Shown: one piece after another, positions 53,555-62,289 of the stretch
Layout of the letters: each line of letters opens with the position of its first letter
Numbering within the stretch: position 1 is the first letter of the stretch
Source: Gammaproteobacteria bacterium
GTDB lineage: Bacteria > Pseudomonadota > Gammaproteobacteria > Competibacterales > Competibacteraceae
Reading direction: 5' to 3'
Assembly (NCBI GenBank): GCA_024234995.1
Contig: JACKNF010000003.1
Span: forward strand, 124,001 to 188,000
Length of the DNA stretch: 64,000 bases
Position numbers and translations under genes: made by a program
The notes under the pieces: generated by a model
The model's input: the letters and a program-made list of their open reading frames with translations, nothing else
Database searches by the model: none
What the model was told of the DNA's origin: nothing

Positions 53555-53746
53555 ATGACCATGACGATTAGCGAACTGGAAGGCTTCAAAAATTCCATGG
53601 TGTTCCTGGCGCAGCTTAGGGCGATTCCGCTGGAACTTATTGAATTCTATTTGGAAAACGAGTCCGGGTATTTTGTCCGGGAATCTGATCAGGATGAAGA
53701 AAAACCCATTATTATTCAGCCGCCTTCTTCTCCAAATAAGCCATAG
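53555..53746 (+). CDS. Small uncharacterised protein, 63 residues
   Basis: Unrecognised short frame. The product MTMTISELEGFKNSMVFLAQ begins with a helical stretch and ends in a polar, proline-rich acidic tail (SDQDEEKP then QPPSSPNKP). No signal peptide. It lies between the XRE gene and dauA in the same direction. Coding status is uncertain. Confidence 0.4.
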   Translation: MTMTISELEGFKNSMVFLAQLRAIPLELIEFYLENESGYFVRESDQDEEKPIIIQPPSSPNKP

Positions 53747-53797
53747 ATTCAGGAGCTCTATCCATCACTGATAACGGGCAGTGCCCTAGTAACACCC

Positions 53798-55561
53798 ATG
53801 AAACCGGACCAACAGCATTCTTTGTATCTTCCCTTTGGCACCGCCCTGCGCGACAAACTGCGTGGTGGCTATAATCTATCGAAATTTCAATCTGACCTGC
53901 TGGCCGGCATTACGGTGGGTGTCGTCGCGGTGCCACTGGCCATGGCGCTGGCCATCGGTAGCGGGGTGCCACCCCAATATGGCTTATACACGGCTATCGT
54001 CGCGGGCCTACTGATCGCGCTGACCGGCGGTTCTCGTTTTAGCGTGTCCGGGCCAACGGCCGCTTTCATCGTCATCCTGCATCCCATTGCCGAAAAATAT
54101 GGACTCGGTGGACTGGTAACGGCTAGTGGTATGGCAGGCATCATGTTGATCGGAATGGGCGTGGCGCGCATGGGCAAACTGATTCAGTTCATTCCCTATC
54201 CGGTAACCACTGGTTTTACCACCGGCATCGCGATTGTGATCGCCAGCCTACAACTTAAAGATTTTTTTGGCCTGCAACTGGCCACGCAACCGGAGCACTT
54301 TTTAGAGAGGATTTGGTTAGCGGGGCAGGCGTTGCCGGGTTTACACGCGCCGGATTTCCTGATCGGCGTAGTGACCCTAGCTCTGCTGCTGGCGTGGCCG
54401 CGTCTCAAAACCGGCTTGCCGGCACCGTTGGCCGGCATCGTCATCGCCACAGCGCTGGCTTGGCTGTTGAGCCAAACGGTGGACGGATTCCAGGTCGCCA
54501 CCATTGCCTCCCGTTTCAGCTATGTTCAGAATAACCAAACTCTACCGGGCATCCCGCCCTTCCTGCCGCAGTTCGTACTACCGTGGCAGTTGCCTGGCCC
54601 AGATGGCCAGCCATTGGGGTTATCACTGGGATTGCTCAAGGAGTTGCTGGGGTCAGCGATGGCGATTGCGTTGCTCGGCGCGATCGAGTCACTACTATGT
54701 GCCGTCGTCGCTGACGGCATGACGGGGACTAAGCATGATCCTGACGCTGAACTGATTGGGCAGGGTATCGGCAATACGGTTGCGCCATTCTTCGGCGGTA
54801 TTGCAGCGACGGGTGCACTGGCCCGCACGGCAGCGAACATCCGTGCCGGCGCCCGTAGCCCATTAGCTGCCGTGTTCCATGCACTGTTCATTTTGCTGGT
54901 GTTGCTAGCGCTAGCACCGTTGCTGGGATATCTGCCGATGGCGGCACTCGCAGCCTTGTTGTTGCTGGTAGCCTGGAATATGAGTGAGTTGAAACATTTT
55001 CGCCATATTTTTCAGGTAGCGCCAGGTAGTGACATTTTGGTTTTGCTGGTCTGCTTCGGATTAACCGTCATCTTCGACATGGTGATCGCCATCAGCGTTG
55101 GTGTGGTCTTAGCATCGCTGTTGTTCATGAACCGCATGGCGGCGCTAAGCGGTAGCAAACTGCTGGAAGCTGATCACCCGCACTTGGAAAGCCCATTGCC
55201 CGACGGGGTACAGTTATATGAAATCGCTGGCTCCCTATTTTTCGGCGCTGCTGAAAAGGCGATGAGCGCCCTCCATGATATCGCTGGACGGCCGCGGGCC
55301 GTGATTATCGACATCAGCGGAGTCACTGTCATGGACGTATCGGGCTTAGTGGCGTTGGATTCGGCCATCGAACGCTTGCGCGGCGATGGCATTTTAGTCG
55401 CAGTCGCCGGTGTGCATGGGCAACCGGCGCTGCTGATGCGCCGGGCTGGATTACATAATATTCCTGGCAAGCTATTGTTATCAGCCAACCTACCGCAGGC
55501 GTTAACGCGAGTGCGGCGTTATTTGCACGGGTCAGTTTCTAGCCAACAGGTATTGGCTTGA
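53798..55561 (+). CDS. dauA: SulP-family C4-dicarboxylate transporter DauA
   Basis: A 587-residue inner-membrane transporter of the SulP (SLC26) family, very close in pattern to E. coli DauA (YchM), which imports succinate, fumarate and aspartate. Conserved parts: LLAGITVGVVAVPLAMALAIGSGVPPQYGLYTA over helices 1-2, GGSRFSVSGPTAAFIVIL, LLGAIESLLCAVVADGMTGTKH over helix 8, and a C-terminal cytoplasmic STAS domain (IIDISGVTVMDVSGLVALD). It is 88 bases upstream of the Ehr complex genes, same direction. Confidence 0.9.
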   Translation: MKPDQQHSLYLPFGTALRDKLRGGYNLSKFQSDLLAGITVGVVAVPLAMALAIGSGVPPQYGLYTAIVAGLLIALTGGSRFSVSGPTAAFIVILHPIAEKYGLGGLVTASGMAGIMLIGMGVARMGKLIQFIPYPVTTGFTTGIAIVIASLQLKDFFGLQLATQPEHFLERIWLAGQALPGLHAPDFLIGVVTLALLLAWPRLKTGLPAPLAGIVIATALAWLLSQTVDGFQVATIASRFSYVQNNQTLPGIPPFLPQFVLPWQLPGPDGQPLGLSLGLLKELLGSAMAIALLGAIESLLCAVVADGMTGTKHDPDAELIGQGIGNTVAPFFGGIAATGALARTAANIRAGARSPLAAVFHALFILLVLLALAPLLGYLPMAALAALLLLVAWNMSELKHFRHIFQVAPGSDILVLLVCFGLTVIFDMVIAISVGVVLASLLFMNRMAALSGSKLLEADHPHLESPLPDGVQLYEIAGSLFFGAAEKAMSALHDIAGRPRAVIIDISGVTVMDVSGLVALDSAIERLRGDGILVAVAGVHGQPALLMRRAGLHNIPGKLLLSANLPQALTRVRRYLHGSVSSQQVLA

Positions 55562-55649
55562 TGTCATCACTTGAAAAGAGAACTGCTGGATGATGCTCAC
55601 GCCGAATCAGCAAGATCAGCAACTTCTTAATATTCAAGGTGTTTAACGA

Positions 55650-57680
55650 GTGAATTTCACCACCATGCCACTGCCGCTGCTGTTAAGTTTGTCCATGATC
55701 CTGCTTGCTATTGGCCTCTATGCCATCCTCGCTTCACGCCGAGCGAGTTGCAGCCGTCAGATCTACGGGATCAGCTTAGTGATTTGCGTCATCCTGCTGG
55801 GGATGGCGCTGACGCATCTGCTGAACGCCGCCGCACCAGTCACGCTCACCTTACCTTTGGGCTTGCCTTGGCTGGGTGCGCATTTCCGCTTGGACGCACT
55901 ATCCGCTTTCTTCCTGATAGTGGTTAATTTGGGCGGCGCGGTCGCCAGCCTATTTGCGCTGGGTTATGGCCAGCATGAACCAGCACCGGGGCGGGTGTTA
56001 CCGTTCTACCCCGCGTTTCTAGCCGACATGAATTTAGTGCTGCTGGCTGACGACGCCTTTACCTTCCTGTTCGCCTGGGAATTCATGTCGCTGAGTTCCT
56101 GGGCGCTGGTCATGGCCCATCACCGGGAACCAGCCAATGCCCGCGCCGGTTATCTGTATCTGGTCATGGCCTGCCTTGGCACGCTGGCGCTGCTATTGGC
56201 CTTCGGCCTGCTGGCTGGCGCCAATGGCGGTTATGACTTCGCCACGATCCGAACCGTGGAGATGACGCCAGGACTGGCGGCGCTGGCGTTGATTCTGGCG
56301 CTGATAGGAACCGGTTCCAAAGCTGGACTGGTCCCCTTGCATGTCTGGTTACCGCTGGCGCACCCCGCCGCGCCCAGCCACGTATCGGCGCTGATGAGCG
56401 GCGTCATGACCAAGGTCGCCGTGTACGGCTTCATCCGCATCGTCTTCGATCTATTGGGGGAACCGGTCGCATGGTGGTGGGGCGGGCTCGTGCTGGCGCT
56501 GGGTGGAATCACAGCGGTGCTCGGGGTGTTGTATGCGTTGATGCAGCATGATTTGAAACGGCTGCTGGCTTATCACACCGTTGAGAATATTGGTATTATT
56601 TTCATCGGTTTAGGTCTTGCCCTGGCCTTCCAGAGCAATCAAATGTACGCCAGCGCCGCGCTGGCGCTGACCGCTGCACTGTTTCATGTGCTGAATCACT
56701 CACTGTTCAAAAGCCTGTTGTTTATGGGGACCGGCGCAGTCTTGACCGCAACCGGCGAACGCGATATGGAACGGCTGGGCGGATTGATTCACCCGATGCC
56801 GTGGACCGCGCTGGCTTTCCTGATTGGCGCGGCGGCGATTTCGGCGCTACCGCCATTGAACGGTTTTGTCTCGGAATGGCTGACCTTCCAGGCGATTTTG
56901 CTGACACCGGAATTGCCGCAATGGCTGCTCAAATTCCTGGCCCCGGCAGCCGGGGCGCTGTTGGCGTTGTCTGCTGCCTTAGCGGCCGCCTGTTTCGTCA
57001 AAGCCTTTGGCATCACCTTCCTCGGCCGCCCCCGTTCGCCGGCGGCTGCAAAAGCGCAAGAGACCGATCGCTATTCATTGGCGGCATTGTTCTCTCTGGC
57101 GGCCTTGTGCCTGCTGGCTGGAATTTTGCCCGGACTGGTGGTGGATGGATTATCGCCAGCAGTGGGTCTGCTCAACGGCGGCGCCCAGTTGCCAGCGCAA
57201 CAGAGTCAGCCGTGGTTGACCCTGGTGCCCGTCGCGGATGTGAAGAGCAGCTACAACGGTCTTTTGGTGCTGCTGTTCATGGCGTTATCCGGCATATTCG
57301 CCGCTGTATCGATCCACCGGTTCGCATCCAATAGCGTCCGGCGCAGCCCAGCCTGGGATTGCGGTTTCCCCAATGCCAGCCCTGCTGCCCAATACACAGC
57401 CGGCAGTTTCGCGCAACCGATTCGCCGCGTCTTCGGCAGCGTCGTGTTCCAGGCCCGCGAACACGTGACGATGCCGCCGCCGGGCGATGGGCGAGCAGCG
57501 CAATTTGCAGTTCAGTTGCGCGATCCGGTCTGGGATTGCGGTTACGCGCCGCTCACCGCCGCGATCATCAAAATTTCAACAAAATTAAATTATTTGCAAT
57601 ATCTGACGATTCGCCAGTACCTGAGCCTGGTATTCGGTGCGCTGGTATTGCTCCTGTTGGGAATAGCATTATGGCGCTGA
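55650..57680 (+). CDS. hyfB: Hydrogenase-4/Ehr complex antiporter-like subunit HyfB
   Basis: Large Mrp-antiporter/NuoL-like proton-translocating subunit, 676 residues with about 14-16 membrane helices (E. coli HyfB has 672). Key motifs: a helix-5 Glu in AWEFMSLSSWALV, and GTGSKAGLVPLHVWLPLAHPAAPSHVSALMSGVMTK, broken at the loop, with the pumping lysines. The C-terminal HyfB-type tail contains PAWDCGF and DPVWDCGY. GTG start at 55650; an ATG at 55665 is possible. First gene of the complex; its stop overlaps hyfC. Confidence 0.9.
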   Translation: MNFTTMPLPLLLSLSMILLAIGLYAILASRRASCSRQIYGISLVICVILLGMALTHLLNAAAPVTLTLPLGLPWLGAHFRLDALSAFFLIVVNLGGAVASLFALGYGQHEPAPGRVLPFYPAFLADMNLVLLADDAFTFLFAWEFMSLSSWALVMAHHREPANARAGYLYLVMACLGTLALLLAFGLLAGANGGYDFATIRTVEMTPGLAALALILALIGTGSKAGLVPLHVWLPLAHPAAPSHVSALMSGVMTKVAVYGFIRIVFDLLGEPVAWWWGGLVLALGGITAVLGVLYALMQHDLKRLLAYHTVENIGIIFIGLGLALAFQSNQMYASAALALTAALFHVLNHSLFKSLLFMGTGAVLTATGERDMERLGGLIHPMPWTALAFLIGAAAISALPPLNGFVSEWLTFQAILLTPELPQWLLKFLAPAAGALLALSAALAAACFVKAFGITFLGRPRSPAAAKAQETDRYSLAALFSLAALCLLAGILPGLVVDGLSPAVGLLNGGAQLPAQQSQPWLTLVPVADVKSSYNGLLVLLFMALSGIFAAVSIHRFASNSVRRSPAWDCGFPNASPAAQYTAGSFAQPIRRVFGSVVFQAREHVTMPPPGDGRAAQFAVQLRDPVWDCGYAPLTAAIIKISTKLNYLQYLTIRQYLSLVFGALVLLLLGIALWR

Positions 57681-58627
57681 TCACCGGCTATCTGGTACAG
57701 GGCGGGCAAATGCTGCTGATCTTGTTGCTCGCACCCCTGATCACCGGCTGGGTTCGTACCTTGAAAGCACAACTATTGTGCCGGCGCGGCCCGTCGCTGC
57801 TGCAACCGTATCGCGACCTGCGCAAGCTGCTGCGTAAGGATGTGGTGCTGGCCGGCTCGGCATCCTGGCTGTTCCGGGTGGCGCCTTACCTGATCTTTGC
57901 CGCCATCTGGGTGGCGGCGGCGCTGGTGCCGACCTTTGCCAGCGGCTTGCCGTTCAGCTGGACCGCCGATCTGATCGCCATCGTCGCGCTGTTAGGGACA
58001 GCGCGCTTTTTCCTGGCGCTGGCGGGTCTTGATACCGGCACCAGCTTCGGCGGTATCGGCGCCAGCCGCGAGATGATGATCGCATCCCTGGCAGAGCCGG
58101 CCATGCTGATGATGGTATTTACCCTATCGCTGCTGGCCGGCACGACAGAATTATCGGCGGTCGCCCAATTCATGCTAACTGCCGATGTCGGCCTGCGGGT
58201 GTCGCTGGCATTGGCACTGCTGGCGCTGGTCATGGTAGCGATTGCCGAAAATGCCCGCATTCCGGTGGACAATCCAGCCACGCACCTGGAATTGACCATG
58301 GTGCATGAGGCGATGGTGCTGGAATACTCTGGCCGTCATCTGGCGCTGATCGAGCTGGCCGCTTCGCTCAAATTGTTGCTATATCTCTCATTGCTCAGTT
58401 GCATCTTTGTGCCTTGGGGCATGACCACAGCGGGTGAAGATTTAACCGCCTACCTGACCGGCATAGCCGCCTATCTGGCCAAACTGGGGCTAGGCGGGTT
58501 TCTGCTGGCATTGTTTGAGACCGGCATCGCCAAGATGCGGGTCTTCCGCGTCGATCAATTTCTGGGCGCAGCGCTGATGCTCGGCCTGCTCGGCGCACTG
58601 TTGCTGTTCGTGTCGCGGAGTCTGTGA
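57671..58627 (+). CDS. hyfC: Hydrogenase-4/Ehr complex membrane anchor HyfC (NuoH-like)
   Basis: Membrane anchor linking the pump subunits to the hydrophilic module, homologous to NuoH. The 318 residues (8 helices) include the loop RRGPSLLQPYRDLRKLLRKD and ENARIPVDNPATHLELTMVHEAM across the quinone/cluster interface, a group-4 hydrogenase HyfC signature. The ATG at 57671 lies within the hyfB 3' end; the same frame is open much further upstream inside hyfB but without support. Confidence 0.92.
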   Translation: MALITGYLVQGGQMLLILLLAPLITGWVRTLKAQLLCRRGPSLLQPYRDLRKLLRKDVVLAGSASWLFRVAPYLIFAAIWVAAALVPTFASGLPFSWTADLIAIVALLGTARFFLALAGLDTGTSFGGIGASREMMIASLAEPAMLMMVFTLSLLAGTTELSAVAQFMLTADVGLRVSLALALLALVMVAIAENARIPVDNPATHLELTMVHEAMVLEYSGRHLALIELAASLKLLLYLSLLSCIFVPWGMTTAGEDLTAYLTGIAAYLAKLGLGGFLLALFETGIAKMRVFRVDQFLGAALMLGLLGALLLFVSRSL

Positions 58628-59292
58628 TGCACAGTCTGGAGTTCGATATTGCCCATTTTCTGGCAGGCAGCATGGTGGTCATCAGCCTGCTATTGCTGTA
58701 CCAGGATCGCCTATATGCGCTGCTCAAGGTCTTTGCCTTGCATTCGCTGGCGCTGACGCTGGCGGTCGGCTGGCAGGCATACATCCAGGAAGCCCATCAC
58801 TTATATGTCACAGCCGGGATCGCATTAATCTTCAAAGCGATCGTCATTCCGGCCGCGCTGTACCGGATTGTCCGGCGGCTGGGCATCCACCGCACCTTAG
58901 AAGTGGTAGGAGGCGTGGGCCGCGACATGCTAGCCGGTGCAGCCCTGGTGGCTCTTGCGATCCTGGTGATGCTGCCGGTAACGGCGGGAACCGATGCGGT
59001 GGCGCGGGAAGATTTGGCATTCGCTCTGGCGGTGGTGCTGCTAGGGCTGTTGTTAATGGTCAACCGCCACAATGCGGTCAGCCTGGTCATCGGTTTTATG
59101 TCATTGGAAAACGGGCTGGTGCTGGCCGCTGCTGGGGCGCGGGGAATGCCGCTGGCCGTGGAGATCAGCGTCGCATTCTCGGTACTGATCGCGTTGATCG
59201 TGATCGGTATTTTCCTGTTTCGCATTCGTGAGCGCTTCGACAGCGTCGATATGCAGGCAATGGATGCATTCCGTGGAGAGCGGCGGCGATGA
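58627..59292 (+). CDS. hyfE: Hydrogenase-4/Ehr complex subunit HyfE (NuoK-like)
   Basis: Membrane subunit with an N-terminal NuoK-like region, 221 residues with about 7 helices. The sequence NRHNAVSLVIGFMSLENGLVLAA, spanning one helix, contains the conserved Glu of the NuoK helix. Start and stop overlap both neighbours (TGATG with hyfC, ATGA with hyfF), showing tight translational coupling. Confidence 0.9.
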   Translation: MHSLEFDIAHFLAGSMVVISLLLLYQDRLYALLKVFALHSLALTLAVGWQAYIQEAHHLYVTAGIALIFKAIVIPAALYRIVRRLGIHRTLEVVGGVGRDMLAGAALVALAILVMLPVTAGTDAVAREDLAFALAVVLLGLLLMVNRHNAVSLVIGFMSLENGLVLAAAGARGMPLAVEISVAFSVLIALIVIGIFLFRIRERFDSVDMQAMDAFRGERRR

Positions 59293-60746
59293 ATAGCGAT
59301 TTAGGCTGGATGGCAATGACCACGCTGCTGGCGATTCCCGCCGGCGCTGCACTGCTGCTGGCAGGATTGCCTCGTTACCGGCTGGGTGCCAGGCTGAATG
59401 CCGGTGCAGCGCTGATCAGCCTGCTGGCGTCAATGACCCTGTTCTGGACACAGCCCGGCGCCAATGTGTACCTGCGCGTGGATGATTTTAATATCTATTT
59501 GATCGTACTGAATAATCTGGTCAGCTTCACCACCAGCGCATTCAGCGCCGGCTACATCGCCCACGAATTGGAGACCGGGCGGCTCACACCGAAGCATTTG
59601 CGCTTTTATCACGCGATGTATCAAGCGCTGGTGTTCGCCATGAACCTGGCACTGCTGGCCAACAACATTGGCCTGCTGTGGGTCGCAATCGAATTGGCGA
59701 CGCTGGTGACGGTACTGATGGTTGGTATTTACCGGACCCGTGAAGCGCTGGAAGCTGCCTGGAAATATTTCATCCTCGGCAGTCTCGGCATTGCCTTGGC
59801 ATTGTTTGGCACCATCCTGGTGTATCTGGCAGCGCAACCGGTCATGGGCCAAGGCTTGCCCGCAATGGCCTGGGATCAGTTGCTGACGCATGCGCACGCC
59901 TTTGATCCGGCGTTGCTGAATCTGGCGTTCATCTTTCTGCTGCTCGGTTACGGCACCAAGGCCGGCCTGGTGCCGTTGCATGCCTGGCTGCCGGATGCCC
60001 ATGCCGAAGGCCCGACGCCGATTTCGGCGGTGCTATCGGGCCTGCTGCTGAATGTGGCGCTGTATGCGGTGCTGCGCTTCAAGATGCTGATGAACGCGAA
60101 CCCGTCCGCTTTGGCACCAGGGCCGTTGATGGCCGGATTAGGGCTATTATCACTGCTGTTCGCTGGGTTCATGTTCTACCGGCGCGGTGATATCAAGCGG
60201 CTGTTCGCCTACTCGTCGATTGAACACATGGGCATCATGACCTTTGCCTTTGGCATGGGCGGGCCATTGGCCAATTTCGCCGGCCTGCTGCATATGACGA
60301 TGCACAGTCTCACCAAGTCAGCGATTTTTTTCGCTGTCGGTTATATCTCGCAGGTCAAGGGTACGCAGCGGATTTCCACGATTCACGGACTGACCGCGAC
60401 CCATCCGCTACTGGGCTGGGGATTAGTGGCCGGGGTGATGGCCATTGCCGGTATGCCGCCATTTGGCGTGTTCATGAGTGAGTTTCTGGTGGTCAGTTCT
60501 ACGTTTGCCCGCGAACCGTGGCTAGCACTGCCGCTGGTCATCGGATTGCTGCTAGGGTTTGGCACCTTGTTATGGCGATTACATGGCATAGCCTTTGGCG
60601 AATCGCAGGGCGCGAATATGCCGGGACCTGCGCCTGTCACCGCACTGCCTATGATGATGCATCTTATATTGGTGCTAGCCGCCGGATTCTGGTTGCCAGG
60701 GCCGCTGGTGGCCTGGTTTCAAAGTGTCGCGGCGTTGTTAGGCTAA
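59289..60746 (+). CDS. hyfF: Hydrogenase-4/Ehr complex antiporter-like subunit HyfF
   Basis: Second Mrp/NuoN-type proton-translocating subunit, 485 residues with about 14 helices. Conserved motifs: LLWVAIELATLVTVLMVGIYRT with the helix-5 Glu, LLGYGTKAGLVPLHAWLPDAHAEGPTPISAVLSG across two helices with pumping Lys, and FAYSSIEHMG. Follows hyfE with a 4-base overlap; hyfG starts 11 bases later. No HyfD-like third antiporter subunit is present. Confidence 0.92.
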   Translation: MNSDLGWMAMTTLLAIPAGAALLLAGLPRYRLGARLNAGAALISLLASMTLFWTQPGANVYLRVDDFNIYLIVLNNLVSFTTSAFSAGYIAHELETGRLTPKHLRFYHAMYQALVFAMNLALLANNIGLLWVAIELATLVTVLMVGIYRTREALEAAWKYFILGSLGIALALFGTILVYLAAQPVMGQGLPAMAWDQLLTHAHAFDPALLNLAFIFLLLGYGTKAGLVPLHAWLPDAHAEGPTPISAVLSGLLLNVALYAVLRFKMLMNANPSALAPGPLMAGLGLLSLLFAGFMFYRRGDIKRLFAYSSIEHMGIMTFAFGMGGPLANFAGLLHMTMHSLTKSAIFFAVGYISQVKGTQRISTIHGLTATHPLLGWGLVAGVMAIAGMPPFGVFMSEFLVVSSTFAREPWLALPLVIGLLLGFGTLLWRLHGIAFGESQGANMPGPAPVTALPMMMHLILVLAAGFWLPGPLVAWFQSVAALLG

Positions 60747-60757
60747 GAGACAAAGCA

Positions 60758-62278
60758 ATGAATACACAATCCTTGCAAGCGGTTCTCGATGCCGGTCACC
60801 CGGTGGCGGACCATCGCCCCTGGCCCCGGGTCGTCGTGACGCCCGGAATCTGGAATACCCTGATTGAAGGCTTAGCAAGTAACATCTGGACGCTGCTGGG
60901 ACTATGGAGCGAGGCGCAAATCGTGCATTTGGCCGTGCGTGAGGAGGCAAGCGGGATGTTGAGCGTCGCCAGCCTGCCCTGCCCGGACGGATGCTTTCCC
61001 TCAGTGGGCCGCCGGCATCCACCGGCGCAACGTCTGGAACGCACGATCACCGACTTGACGGGTTTACACCCGGTTGGCGCGCCCGATGTCCGCCCGTGGC
61101 TGGATCATGGCCGCTGGCCAGTGCGCCATCCGCTGGGTGCCGCCACTGCGCCGGTCCCGCCGGTGCCGCCATATCCATTTTTGCCGGTGGAAGGCGAAAG
61201 CCTGCACCAGATTCCAGTGGGACCGGTGCATGCCGGGATCATTGAGCCTGGCCATTTCCGCTTTACCGCCAACGGCGAAGCCGTAGCGCGGCTGGAGCAA
61301 CGGTTGGGCTATGTCCACAAAGGCATTGAAAGCCTGCTGAAAGGCGCATCGCTGGAGCACGCAGCGCGGCTAGCCGGACGGGTATCTGGGGATAGCACCG
61401 TCGCTTACGCGCTGGCCTTCGCCCGTGCGGTGGAAGCCGCCACGGAAACCGAAATTCCCGCCCGTGCCCATTGGCTACGGGCGCTGATGGCAGAATTGGA
61501 GCGGCTGGCCCATCATTGCGGTGACATCGGCGCGATTTGCAACGATGCCGCTTTTGCCTTGATGCTGGCCCATTGCGCCGTGCTCCGCGAGCAAATTCTG
61601 CGGGCCAGCGCGGCATGTTTCGGCCATCGTCTGCTGATGGATAGCGTGATTCCCGGCGGTGTAGCCACTGATTTGCCCGCAGATGGGCCGGATATTTTGC
61701 GATCTTTGGTAACCGGTATCCGCCGCCAATTTCCATCGCTGGTCACGTTGTACGACAACACTGCTTCGCTGCAAGACCGCACGGTTAAAACCGGCTTTGT
61801 CAAACCGGCGCTGATCCGGCAATTTGGCTGTGGCGGCTATGTCGGCCGGGCCGGAGGCCGCGCTTTTGACGCACGCCGCACATTGGGCTATCCGCCTTAT
61901 GATGCATTGAAATTCGAGGTGCCCCTGCGGACTGATAGTGACGTCAACGGCCGGGTGTGGCTGCGCATCTGCGAGGTGGAGCAAAGTCTGGCATTGATCG
62001 AACAGATTTTGCAGAAACTGCCATCCGGACCGGTGAGCGTGGCGCTCAACACGCTTGGCCGGCCGTGTGAAGGTATGGCGCTGATCGAGGGCTTTCGCGG
62101 CGATATTCTGGTCTGGCTGCGATTGAACGGCGACGGGACGGTGGCACGCTGCCATCCTCGCGATCCCTCCTGGTTCCAATGGCCCCTGCTGGAAGCAGCC
62201 ATCGAGGGCAACATCGTGGCGGATTTCCCGCTATGCAATAAATCGTTTAACGGCTCGTATTCGGGCCATGATTTGTAG
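60758..62278 (+). CDS. hyfG: Ehr complex large subunit (HyfG-like, fused NuoC-NuoD), lacking NiFe cysteines
   Basis: A 506-residue soluble subunit that joins a NuoC-like domain (about 1-150) to a hydrogenase large-subunit/NuoD-like domain. In true group-4 [NiFe]-hydrogenases the latter has RxCGxC and DPCxxC motifs for nickel. Here the first reads RVSGDSTVAYA (residues 208-218) and the last reads SFNGSYSGHDL at the C-terminus, so all four cysteines are absent. The complex therefore cannot be a NiFe hydrogenase and fits the energy-converting-hydrogenase-related (Ehr) group. ATG at 60758 is chosen; the frame is open far upstream inside hyfF. Confidence 0.9.
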   Translation: MNTQSLQAVLDAGHPVADHRPWPRVVVTPGIWNTLIEGLASNIWTLLGLWSEAQIVHLAVREEASGMLSVASLPCPDGCFPSVGRRHPPAQRLERTITDLTGLHPVGAPDVRPWLDHGRWPVRHPLGAATAPVPPVPPYPFLPVEGESLHQIPVGPVHAGIIEPGHFRFTANGEAVARLEQRLGYVHKGIESLLKGASLEHAARLAGRVSGDSTVAYALAFARAVEAATETEIPARAHWLRALMAELERLAHHCGDIGAICNDAAFALMLAHCAVLREQILRASAACFGHRLLMDSVIPGGVATDLPADGPDILRSLVTGIRRQFPSLVTLYDNTASLQDRTVKTGFVKPALIRQFGCGGYVGRAGGRAFDARRTLGYPPYDALKFEVPLRTDSDVNGRVWLRICEVEQSLALIEQILQKLPSGPVSVALNTLGRPCEGMALIEGFRGDILVWLRLNGDGTVARCHPRDPSWFQWPLLEAAIEGNIVADFPLCNKSFNGSYSGHDL

Positions 62279-62289
62279 GCCACGCTGCC

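Noticed and set aside
53208..53746. Toxin-antitoxin pair of the XRE protein and the 63-residue protein
   Set aside because: The small protein lacks toxin-like features and is 100 bases away; no HipA-, RelE- or HigB-like protein is adjacent.
61475..62179. Minus-strand frame of 234 codons antisense to hyfG
   Set aside because: Shadow of a conserved subunit gene; no family match.
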